From contig CACRSC010001923.1 in assembly GCA_902651635.1 (NCBI GenBank), forward strand, positions 459,463 through 523,462: a stretch of DNA of 64,000 nucleotides, in the 5' to 3' direction. Positions 10,258-20,099 of this stretch are shown in pieces. Both the position numbers and the translations under genes were made by a program. Position 1 is the first letter of the stretch; each line of letters starts with the position of its first letter. The notes below the pieces were generated by a model. That model had not been told where the DNA came from, searched no databases, and saw only the letters and a list, made by a program, of their open reading frames with translations. Source of the stretch: Mastigamoeba balamuthi. Lineage: Eukaryota > Evosea > Mastigamoebida > Mastigamoebidae.

Positions 10258-12828
10258 AAGAACAGAGATTAAAACGAATTTGAAAAACTATCAGAAATTT
10301 GAAAATAGAAAAACTGAAAAGAAGAAAAGAGTAAAAAGAAGGGGAAAATAATGACAAAATGAATAACAGAAAAAAGAATGTTCTCTTTAAAATAACAATT
10401 TGAAGAAAAATTGAACAGACAAACTTATAGGAATCATTTTATCTTTTGCATAAAAATCAAAATCAAAATTGGATTTTATTTTTTAATAAAATTATTGCCG
10501 GCGATTATGTTTTACAGAATGAAAAGTGTACTATTTTTTCATTAAGCAATGATTATTTAGATGCTATCTGAAAGAAAGAGAAGCAAATTATTTACCAGGT
10601 CTGATTATATATACTCTCTGCTTGTAGATATCTGCGAAATGAGAAACTTGTTGATATTATTTCCATACACTGCTTCAGTGAACAACTTCCTAGGGTAAGA
10701 ATCAGGTTTTGTGAAACAGTGTTTTGTAATTTGAAAGCAGAATTGTGTTTAGGATCTCAGATGATTCACTTCTACTTGGTGTTCTGCAGTTTATTTCTGT
10801 TTTTCGAACATAAATTGATTAAACAGAACCCTTAGCACTATGCAAAAGATAAAATGATTCCTATAAGTTTTCTGAACACTGTAATGAGATAAATATCAGG
10901 TAGCAGTCTATCCTCTGAATTGAAAGAGGAAAGGAAGCTGTACCTTCTTTAATAGCTCAGAACAAGTAAAAATATCTTTTCTATAGAAAAGTATTTCATT
11001 GCATGTAGTGTAAAGTATTTCAAGTCCTAAAATAGTAATGATAATAACTGCTCTCATGAAATAATAAAGTATAGCAGAGGATTTAAGAGAAAGATTTTTC
11101 AGAGGATTTAGAAGTGTCAAAAAGCAATTACTATTTTATTCAGTATGTATCTGCTAGTGAAAGAAAGAAAAGTTAAGTGACATCAAAAAACTTCATATTA
11201 AAAAGAGAAGATTTTCAAAGAGAGATGTTTCAATGGAGATCATGCCAAGAAATCACATCGAAAAATCGAATATCATCGTTTCCCGTTCTGCTACCAGTGA
11301 GGGATGAGCCCTTTCGGGCCAGGGGCGTTGGGGGGGGGTTACGAAGAGTGGTGTGTTTGGGGGCAGCATGCATGTTGTGTGACCTGGGGGGGTATGTCCA
11401 GGGGCGGTTTCGGGAAGACTGGTTCCAGAACCACGTCCTGTTTTTGGTACATCACTTTGTCTGTGTACTTGTTGAGCATGCTGATTATCATTGTGCTGAG
11501 CATGTTTTCTGGTTTTTTCGTGGAGGAGTACTGGGGGATCTTCGTATTGCCTGCTGCTGTCTCTAGGGCTTCCCAGTGGTGGAGGTGGTGTCACCATGCG
11601 ATGTTGAATACTGTGTGGAAGTTGTGTGTGGGTTTTGGGGGTGTCCCTGTAGTGAGTTCTTGGATTGAGGCAAGATCGATACCCCATAATGGGTGGTCCG
11701 GTTCGTGGCATCTGTCTTCGGTAAGTGCGTGTTGTACGAGTTGATCTGCCATCGATTTTTGACCATGCTTTTTACCTGAATGCAAGTGAAAAAATCGAGC
11801 ATGATTTTCTGAATGCATTACTGTTGAGAAAACTCGTACTAAGAATCAGATGACTTTTTTTTTGGATGCAGACTAATGAAAAGCCTCTGGGAAAATTTGA
11901 GAGGTAAAAAACCATAGACAGTTTTCTTTTGCAAGGTTCACTCTTCAAAATCAACAGTAACTTTGCAAATCTGTGTACTTCGTATTTTATTGCTAATGAT
12001 AAAATGACTTATAAAGAGTAAAAGGAAGAACAAAGGAAGAATGAAGTATTTTAAACATTAATATCTGAGAACAACTATAGTTATAATCATCTTCTGCTCC
12101 GTCTGATGAACTTCAGATCTCAACTGGCATGTATGCATAGATGAGATCTCTTCTTTTCCAATATTACATTATCTTTAATGATCATCTGCTTGGTAAAGAC
12201 AGTGTCAGCATGAAGGTGATTTAGGAATCGTAGTAGAGGAAGACAAAAAAGAGCAGGACAAGGAAGAGAATGCCCAAAAGAACAGCTACTGTTGTTCACA
12301 TTGAAATGCTTTTTTGGAGAATAATCATAAATATTCAATGAACAAGTTTCTGATTAGTTTGCCTCTGAGGAAGAAATACTGTATGTTACATTACAAGTAC
12401 GTATTCTGACTGTTTCTCTTTAGATATTAATCACTACTTGAGGTCTGAGCAGCAACTCAAATAAGATCACTCTGACTACAAACAAGATCATGAAGTAAGA
12501 GATGAATAACTGGAAGGTTCTGTTCAGAAAGATCAGCAAGATAGGTACTACTAAGTACTGACTTAAGCAACTTGTCTTTGCAGATTAGTCCTGTTACTAT
12601 TTTATGATGTTAATCAGATAGCAGCGATAATTTTCTTTTGTTTCATTTCTTCTGGTTATTTTATCTTTTCCCCTTTCTTTTCACTCTTTCTCTTGGTTCT
12701 TTTCCCCTTCCTTGTTTTCGTTTCTATACTATCGTTTTTTCTTCTTGTTTTTATGTCATTTCCCATTTTCCTATATTTCTCAATTTCAAATTTTTGATAG
12801 TTTTTCAAATTCGTTTTAACGTCTGTTT
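10258..12828. mobile_element. 2.6 kb AT-rich element with terminal inverted repeats
   Basis: About 45 bp at 10,263-10,310 (TTAAAACGAATTTGAAAAAC, then TATCAGAAATTTG) recurs inverted at about 12,785-12,830 with few differences. The interior is strongly AT-rich apart from a G-rich block at about 11,290-11,745, and has no recognisable transposase. Plus-strand pyrimidine runs at 12,640-12,780 mirror purine runs at 10,310-10,390, so the similarity may extend further. A non-autonomous DNA transposon, or one whose gene I do not recognise, is the likeliest reading. Target-site duplication was not resolved. Confidence 0.6.
10415..10882. repeat. Nested inverted repeat, MITE-sized
   Basis: Inside the larger element, about 31 bp near 10,425-10,455 (CTTATAGGAATCATTTTATC, then TTTTGCATA) is repeated inverted at about 10,843-10,875. 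The enclosed ~400 bp is AT-rich without coding. A small insertion nested in the larger element, or an internal palindrome of it, would both fit. Confidence 0.6.
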
Positions 12829-13082
12829 AACCCAGACGGGAGCAACAACAGCAGGAACAAGGCTTGACCACACAGCGGGCCTTGGGGCAAAGACACAGTG
12901 ATGAGAATGACGAGAACCTGGACCCCGAGAGTCGGATGTACATAACGCCTGGTCTGACACTCAGGACACATCACACCCAGCCCGTCAGTGACAGATCGAA
13001 GAACTTTACAGTGTGAAAATCAACAGGTCTACAACTATAGATGGTGTGTGTTTAGATTCAAGCAGTCGCCAACCCGAGGCAG

Positions 13083-15826
13083 CTAGAATCTGCCACGTTT
13101 CAGCTCAGTGTCACCTTCCGGCTCGCTTCCCCTGCGCTTCTTGTGCTCCATTGGACTGTCCTCCTGTGGCGCCTCGGACCGGGTTGTGCCCTGTGCCTGC
13201 AGAGCGCTGTCAGACGAAGAAAGAAACCGGAGTTTGCGCACAGCAGCTACGTAGAACTGGCACAAGCAGGCCAGTGCCTGTCCGTACAGTTCCAGCACTG
13301 CATCGCGGCTCAACACGGCCGCCTCAGGAGGCAGGACAACCGGCTTTCGAATCTTGCGCTTCTCCTCCGAGACAACCGAGTACAAGGTCACCTCACGAAA
13401 GGCGGCGAACACCACAGCAGCGTACTTCATGGACGACTTAGCACACAGGGCGCACTTCTTCTCGATGTCCTTTTGGCTCAGCTTCGGCGCCGACTCCGAT
13501 GCGGGAGACGAGTACTTGGCCTCGACGAGCACGCGCACATCCTCTTCGAACTCGACAGCAATGTCGTGCCTAAGAGATAAAATGAACGGCTGGGATGAGG
13601 AACACGAGCCAATGCCGTACCCTGGTGTGGCAGAGCTCTCGGCTTGCTGAACGGCCCGCTCGTCCATGGGATCTCTGAGGTACGCCACTGGGTGATCGCC
13701 GAGCTTTGGGTTTCCCCAGCGAGCTCCCTTGTAGTGCTGCCTCAGAGTGGTCGTTGTGCCTGCCCTGAGCATGTGCATGACCCTCTCCCACGCCGCGTGG
13801 AACATCTCGAAGTCAGCCCCGCTTGCGGACAGCTCCCTGAACTCCTTGCCAGTCACGAGGTGCTCGGCAATCTGCTCGGCAACGAGGTACTCTGTGCTGC
13901 CTGCACGGGCGATCTTCATGGTGCACCTTGCCCAGTAGCGCAGAACGAACGGCGACACGCGAGGAGTGAAGAGGATATTGTCTGCAGTCGTGTTGTCCAC
14001 AACGCCCATCTTAACAAGCTCCTGCCACGTGGGACCTTCTGTGCGGCCTCCGGGCCTGCTCTCCAGGCTGACTTCGACGCCCTGGAGAATCGCCGAGACA
14101 GCCTCGAAGCTGAGAAGACCCGCTTGCGCCCCTGCCCGCCGGGTCGCGAACGTGCACATCATGAGATCCCACACTTCGTTGTTGTTGAGCTTTGCGCGCT
14201 TGTCCAGATTGATCGCGGTCTCGAATAGCGTGAATAGCGTCAGAGGATGCCCGCAGCACTGTGCGATCAGGCAGCGGAACCACGGCATCTTGAATGTCTC
14301 GAGCAGTATCTCCGAGCTCTCGGGGAAGTCGGCCTTGTCAAACACGATGTACGACTCCTCCAGCGTGAGCGGCATCATGAAGATCCAGTCGATGGGCTTT
14401 CCAGACGACGACTGCTTTGTCTGCAGTGGAATCAGCGAGACAAGCGACGTCACCATGCTAAACACGAATCGCCCGGGAGCGTCGTACTCCTCCATGAGTA
14501 CGCCCACCTCGTGCAGCAGATCCAGAGGGAACTTGCTGTTGGCATCTGCGAACATGATGGGCTCGTCCACCCCCAGGAAGATGGTCGTCGCCTTGCTGTC
14601 GAGAAGCACGGCGTCGATTGCCATCTTGGGCGTGAGGTCCAGGAACCTCTCGCTCTGCTGTGCCCACTCGAAGAACCTCTCGGCCTCGTCGGTCTTGGAG
14701 AGGTGCAAGAAATACCTGAAGAGTCGCCTGAGTGCTTTCGACAGACGTAGGACCAACGCACGTTGCAAGGATGCTGATGGCAAAGTCCGCGAGCACCGCC
14801 TTGGTGCTGCGAATGTAGTCGCTCGTGATGGGCGGGTGCCACTTGTTGAACGTGACGATGAGCGGGAGCCACGAGCCGATGGCCTCAGCCACGTCGTCCG
14901 ACTTTGCCCACCTGCCGACGTCAGCCTGCTTCATTCCCGCGACAGCGTCCAGCAGCCGCGACTTGCCAGTCCCAGGCCCTCCAGCAGTGAGGCAGTACGA
15001 GCACGAGCGCCGCACGTCCCTTTTGCTCGAGGAAATGTACTTTGCGCCGAAGAGTTTCACCACCTGCTCCAGCACCGCCTCCCGGCCGCAGAGGGGGAAC
15101 GCGGGCTCTGTGGTGAACTGGTCGGCAAGAATGCGGTAAGCAATGCTTGGCGATGCCCCCACAGGTCGCGGGGAGCACCGAGCTTCATTAGTAAAAAGGG
15201 GAACTGGGACCGTACGTAGTAGTTGGGCGTTCTGAGCTCGCCGGGGTTCTTGGGGCGCAGGCCCCACTCGTCTGCCTTGAGCGACAGCATCTGGCGTACC
15301 GATTCCGCCACTGTCTGGGCGCTGGACGTGTCCAATGCCGGCACCGGGGCTGGCGGCGCGGCAGCTGAGGGGGGGGAATTGCCCAGTCGGTGCAGAAAAG
15401 CCCGCGGGGGAGCAAAAGGACCGCGTGCGCAAAGGGGACAGAGGCCAGCAGCACGAGAGCAGAGAGGAAGAGGGCGGGGGTACGAAAAGAACAGCACGGG
15501 CGCGGCATTCTCTGCTGGTCGAAGGGCCGCAACTGAAATCAGAGCGTACGGGCCACAGCAGGCGCGGGAGGCACGACGGGCTCGGTGGCGACGTGGACCT
15601 CCTGGTCGGGCGCGAACGTGTCGCGCGAGAGGCCGTCGACGGTGTGGGTGAGCATCACGCGGCTCTTGGGGGGCTGCAGTCGGAAGACCTTGCGGGCGTC
15701 AAAGAGCTTCTCCAGGCCGGGGACGTCGACCCGGCCCTCGTACAGGGGCACACACTCGCGCCTGCCTGTGGCGTCGTGGGTGAAGAACGCGGTTGGGGTG
15801 TCAGTGGGAGGCTGTGGCAGCTCCAT
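13083..15826 (-). CDS. Crinkler/RHS-type P-loop NTPase with C-terminal REase-fold nuclease
   Basis: Four proposed exons: 15826-15550, 15349-14762, 14715-13621 and 13569-13083, about 815 aa. The small N-terminal exon resembles the ubiquitin-like header of Crinkler-type proteins. A P-loop NTPase follows, with Walker A GGPGTGKS near 14,965 and a likely Walker B-type strand TIFLGVDEP near 14,570, then a helical region. The C-terminal part has an ExK motif (VEAKYS) after HDIAVEFEED, as in restriction-endonuclease-fold nucleases of the Crinkler/RHS-type families. The protein ends in a basic tail (HKKRRG, ELKRGRF) that could act as a nuclear signal. The frame steps once beside a run of five C at 15,156-15,160; otherwise the model is open throughout. 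Family knowledge suggests a NTP-driven DNA-targeting effector or conflict protein. Its target and toxicity are inference. Related fragments lie at 4.3-5.4 kb and 24.7 kb. Confidence 0.75.
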
Positions 15827-17056
15827 CGAGATCAAATACACAGTGCACTTGGAGATTTTCTTCAGGATTTATCAAAAAAATCTTCCTCGTGTTCACCCGA
15901 TAATAGTCGTCGTTGACGTAGGGGTATCCCAGGTACTTCAACTGGAAATAGAGTTTCGTCCCTTGGCTTTTGTGGGTGTAGATCCTCTCGAGAAGGTACT
16001 CGTTCTCGTTGACTGCTTCGGCCTTCAGCGCCTACAGGCTGAGTGTGCCTGGCCAGAACAGGTGCAGCCTGTTTACATGCACCTTCGATTGCACGTGGTA
16101 GATCAGGCTCTTGGTCGTGTAGTTGAAGGTGCACCAAAAAAGTGTGTGCCACGGACCAAAAAACGATGTACCAGATTTTTGAGAACAACTTGGATATGGA
16201 GCAGTCGCATGTCTCACCCTCATAGCCAGCACTGTATTCTCGGAATCCATTGATGTCATTCTAGTGCTGCCAGGAGTAGGAGCTCAGGATGATATGGTGA
16301 TCACACTGAGGGTTGTAAAATGGTCTTAGCATGCTTGAAGCCTAGAAAACAACAGAACAGGGTACAGCAAACTGCACAAATCCCCAACTCGGATCACTAA
16401 GCATCTGTGAGGAGGTTTCCGTGATCAAAGGGGCTTGTATCTGCTGTGATTGGTGACAGTCATTCATCATCCATCACACAGAAAAGTACATCCTGTGAGA
16501 TGATTCCCTGCTCTAAGGCTTGCTACAATGTGCATACCTGATCACTTGGGGCTGCAGAGCTTTCACAAACTCTGGGACGTTTGGCAAGAGGTGGCTGAGA
16601 TGTGCAGCTCGATGATAGAGCTGTAATTGTTGTAACTATGTCAGCTGTGACTACCAGGCTTGTAAACTGGACAAGTTGGGGATCTGAGATCGGAGGGAGC
16701 AGTACAGTAATGAGTGATTCCTTCACTGGAGACTGTGATGAAGCAAGAGCTGGAATTGGAGCTGGTGTTGCTGGTACAGAAACTTGGGCGGGCTCTTCAA
16801 TAGGAAATACAACCTGTGCAGCTTGAAGCCTCTGGATTATGTCACAAAACTTCATTACTACTTCCTTGAGGCTGTTATAGAAATCCATCTTGTGCAGCTC
16901 TTTCATTGGCTTCCATTGCCCTTCTGGCTTCTTAAGGCTGGCAACTGGGAATTTGAGCTCTCCAGTCATCTGAGAATTCAGATTCTCTGCTTTCAGGCTG
17001 TATATTTCATTGAACTGTTTTGAGAGGTGCAGACAGGGCAAGCTTGCCCTCTGAGG

Positions 17057-18313
17057 TACAGCCCTGGCCATAAGTAAGTTAATACTCCCCCAGAACAGAC
17101 AAGCAAACAGACTTTGTTTGTCATAAGGGCCAGAGGGAGGAGAGGGGGAGTGCTGATGGTTAGTAGAGGGTGTAGTCCCCATTAGCCTCTGTGACCCTTT
17201 CCAGGTGCGAATTCATACTTGCCACCAATTTTTGGGCGAGAGATTTCGGAAGCCTTGCTCATTCCTTGTGCAGCACGTGGTGCAGTCCCTCGACGTTCTG
17301 GGGGCAGTGTAATGCCACGCGAGCCTTGAGAAGAGACCACACGTTTTCTATTGGGTTGAGGTCTGGGGAGCATGCTGGCCAGGCCATGCGGTCCACATTG
17401 TGATAGGCCCTCCAGGCCTTAGCGAGTTTGCTTGTGTGCTTCCTGCAGCACCCAGCCACCTGGAGCGGGTCTGAACATCTTCTTGGCACTGGGCAGCAGA
17501 GCCTTGTTGTAGATGTGACAGAGCTTCTTGGAATTGAGGTTGCATGTGAACGTGTAGAGGTGCCCGAACCCTTCTGCCAAAAAGCACCCCCAGACATGCA
17601 CCTTGCCTGGGTGCTTGACTTTGCGCACCACATAGGGGACCTCGACTGCCATGCTCCCCTTGGGGTGCCAAAGAGCTCGAAGGACGCCTCGTCCGTGAAA
17701 ATGATCTGGTTCCAGTTCTGGTTCCGCCGAGTTTGGGCGAAAATCTTGCGATCTTCACAGTGGCATGCCGAGAGGAGAAATTTGATCATCGGCTTCTTGT
17801 AGTGGCGCGCCCAGCAGCATTCAAACGGCGCCGTACAGTGCGTGAAGAGACAGCAAACCGAGCCCTCTTCAGGCACCTGGCCAGAGCCGCGGACGACTCC
17901 GTGGGATGCTGCTCTGAGAGTTTGGTGATTTTTGAATCTTCTTGCACCAAAGTTTTGCGTGGAGCGCCGGAGTGAGGGGCGTCCACAGCGCGTGAGGGAC
18001 CGTCGAAATCGGCCCACTTCTTGGCGACCTGGGAAGAGCACCCAACCTGCTTGCCCGCGGCGTTGGCCGTCATGTGAGGGCCCAGCTTGTGCTTCTGGAG
18101 GAACCACAACTCCCAGCGTTTCTTTTCGCTCAAAAAGACCATGTTTAAAAAGTGGCGCGATTCAAAAATCTCAATCCCAAATCAATTGGAGAATGCATTT
18201 ATATCTCCGCCGACCTAAAATATCTGGAAATTTTATCCCAAATCGGAAAAATAGCTTTTGGGAGCAAATCTTAGACCTGGGGGAGTATTAACAAACTTAT
18301 GGCCGGGGCTGTA
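17057..18313 (-). mobile_element. Tc1/mariner element, complete with TIRs and TA duplication
   Basis: Both ends carry the same inverted sequence: TACAGCCCTGGCCATAAGTA at 17,057 and, reading in from 18,313, TACAGCCCCGGCCATAAGTT. Similarity continues through TTAATACTCCCCCAG. Each end sits at a TA dinucleotide, the standard target. The length of 1,257 bp is typical of Tc1 elements. It contains a frame-broken transposase. It interrupts another ORF, whose reading frame becomes continuous when the element and one TA are removed in silico. Confidence 0.9.
17160..18142 (-). pseudogene. Tc1-type transposase, frameshifted
   Basis: Reads from MVFLSEKKRWELWFLQKHKL (helix-turn-helix region, with SQVAKKWADF) through the catalytic blocks FTDEASFELFGTPRG and WPACSPDLNPIENVWSLLK to EANGDYTLY and a TAA stop. 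At least three frame changes (near 17,800, 17,650 and 17,430) break it. The length and order match a full Tc1 transposase (about 330 aa). The second and third acidic positions are not all in one frame, so it is unlikely to be active. Confidence 0.85.
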
Positions 18314-19464
18314 AGCTCATTGGCAATGTGTGTATCAAGACAAGGCTGTTAGAGAGCTTGTACTTAGCCTTCTTTTTGGCTTTCTGCTTATTGATCTCAG
18401 TCAGAGCATTTAACTTCTTGAGGTATCCCACAACGATTCCAGCTGCATTCTGAACAAACTTGTCAGCACGATTATTCTCTCCATTCATCATGCTAAGGAG
18501 AACATCACTATTGAGTGGCCAGATTTCAAGATGTCTGGATGACTTCCTAGCTGCTTTACTTTAGTGGCTGTTTTCCTTTCAAGGACAAATGTCCTTGATG
18601 ATATTCCGCAATATAATACCAAGAATGACAGTTGATCCAGAAGAGTGACTACAGAGTCACAGTCATATCAGCAATTGTGAAAAGTATAAGAAAAAATCAA
18701 GGAAGTGTACTGTGCTTCAATGTATGGGGTACTGCACTCACTGATAACATCATAGCCCTCCTTCTTGAGGATGTACTCAACTGTGTTCTGGAAGAAGGGT
18801 GCCACATTGCAGGAACCGAACATCACCCTGGTTGGGTGGTAGACCCTGAACAGCATGTTCGGTACCAGGATCTTTAAGGTCTCCTACTCGCTCTTGGCCA
18901 GAGGTCCGTGGGTCGTTGATAAGGCAGTCGTCACGTTACTCAATCACTGACATGAGGTAGGACTGCTGCTTGCCCTGGTCACTGGGCTCGTGGTACGTGA
19001 TGAGCTGTTTAGCGATTTCCAGAGCTGTGGAAATTTCCACAGGACATGACATCTCCAGGAGCTGTGGGGTGGCATGTGTGATGTCGCGCACCAGGGTTTT
19101 GACACTGAGGACCTTGTAGAGCGATTGTATTGCCAGCAAGACCACAGTGTTTGCAGGCAGTTGCTCCAGGTCGACCTCTGGGACGAATGCTGTGGCCCTT
19201 GCCTCGACGTCACAAATCCAAGTGGAACACCTTCTGGAATCGGTCCGACCTGAGGATAAGGTCCTCCCAGTCACCCGGGTTGATGCAGACTGTGGTCATG
19301 ATCGTGGCCAGTGTTCACAGGGTGGCTGGTCGTGTGGTTGTGTGGGAAACAGAAAGGTGGACCACAGTGGTCTGACGACCAGGACGGGTAGTAGTTCTGG
19401 CCAACAGTGGCTGAAACTGCCCTAGTGCCTACGGTGGCACGTCCCGCCAAAATAAAGCCCAAAG

Positions 19465-19700
19465 CGCTTTGTAGTGAACTATGTAACGAAAGGGAAACAA
19501 CGAACTGTTTTGTCTGATGTGTGCTTGCGAGGTGAATCGGCCTGCCAGTGAAATGGCAGTGTAACAATGCTTTACCCACTGAGCTAAAAGGGAGTTTAAA
19601 CCTCTTATGTCACCCAGAATCCCCTAGTCTTCCGTAACATAAGCAGGGAAGTGGCACGGAAGTGGCACGGCCACGTGGCACGGGCCACGACATTGACAAA
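19465..19700 (-). repeat. LTR-like repeat, copy 2
   Basis: Matches 5,440-5,580 in the same orientation, but contains about 85 extra bp (about 19,561-19,645) absent from copy 1. The extra piece includes TTACCCACTGAGCTAAAAGG, whose complement looks like a tRNA D-arm/A-box (TAGCTCAGTGGGTAAAGC). Its place upstream of the RT-like fragment fits a 5' LTR of copy B. Confidence 0.5.
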
Positions 19701-20099
19701 CACCCAAAATCTATGGATGCCCTGAAGAAATCTCCATGCCTTCAGAGACCCTTCACGTCGTCTGTCTCAAGTGCCCACCTTTCAGTGCCTTTCGGAAGAA
19801 AAGCTGCCTCTACTCATCAGTGATTTTTTCCATCACGGGGATGACTAATGTGAGCAACAGAGGCCGAAAGAGACGACTGGCGGGCACCTTGCATCGAGGC
19901 AGGTTTGTCCCCACATCCGCCATAGAATTGTCCGTGACGTGGCACTGGAGAGAAGGATAGAGACCTGTAGGAAAAAGGCTGAATCAACAGCCGCTGAAAA
20001 GCTGACCCCGCTGACCCTTTCTGGGCTCCACGTCAGCGCACAGACACCAACAACACAACAAAACAACACGGCGCACAGCGCAGCACACATCATATCATC
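19701..20099 (+). promoter_or_regulatory. Upstream region of the GCC2/GCC3-repeat gene
   Basis: About 400 bp between the LTR-like repeat and the ATG at 20,100. I see no gene in it. The last 60 bp before the ATG are A/C-rich (CAACACAACAAAACAACACG), as in a leader. No TATA box was recognised. Confidence 0.3.

Larger units (their letters stand above)
16523..18491 (-). pseudogene. Unclassified ORF split by a Tc1 insertion
   Basis: The minus-strand ORF starts at 18,491 (MMNGENNRADKFVQNAAG) and is open until the Tc1 terminus at 18,313. It resumes on the other side at 17,056 in the same frame (PQRASLPCLHLSKQFNE) and continues to a stop at 16,523. Counting one TA, the two parts give about 235 codons with a Lys-rich N-terminal half, a predicted coiled stretch (KDF- and LQAAQ-like) and a Pro/Ser/Thr-rich C-terminal half. 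No domain is recognised. Its place between RT-like and integrase-like fragments may mean it belongs to the retroelement, but it does not look like RNase H. Confidence 0.55.
15860..19700 (-). mobile_element. Degenerate Ty3/gypsy element, copy B, with nested insertions
   Basis: Pieces of a second copy lie in minus-strand order. LTR-like repeat is at 19,465-19,700. Reverse transcriptase-like sequence runs from about 19,270 to 18,660 (LPANTVVLLAIQSLYKVLS, then VMFGSCNVAPFFQNTVEYIL, the region before the YxDD strand). A C-terminal piece at about 16,135-15,895 is nearly the same as copy A at 5,925-5,700, including VHVNRLHLFWPGTLSL. Between RT and C-terminus lies an unclassified ORF split by a Tc1 element. 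The left end abuts the NTPase-nuclease gene. Whether all pieces derive from one insertion is inferred from their order only. Confidence 0.6.

Noticed and set aside
19561-19645. tRNA gene on the minus strand (D-arm-like TAGCTCAGTGGGTAAAGC)
   Set aside because: Only the A-box region fits. A hairpin CTGCCA/TGGCAG sits at the wrong distance, and no T-arm B-box or 7-bp acceptor stem pairs. At most a tRNA-derived SINE scrap.
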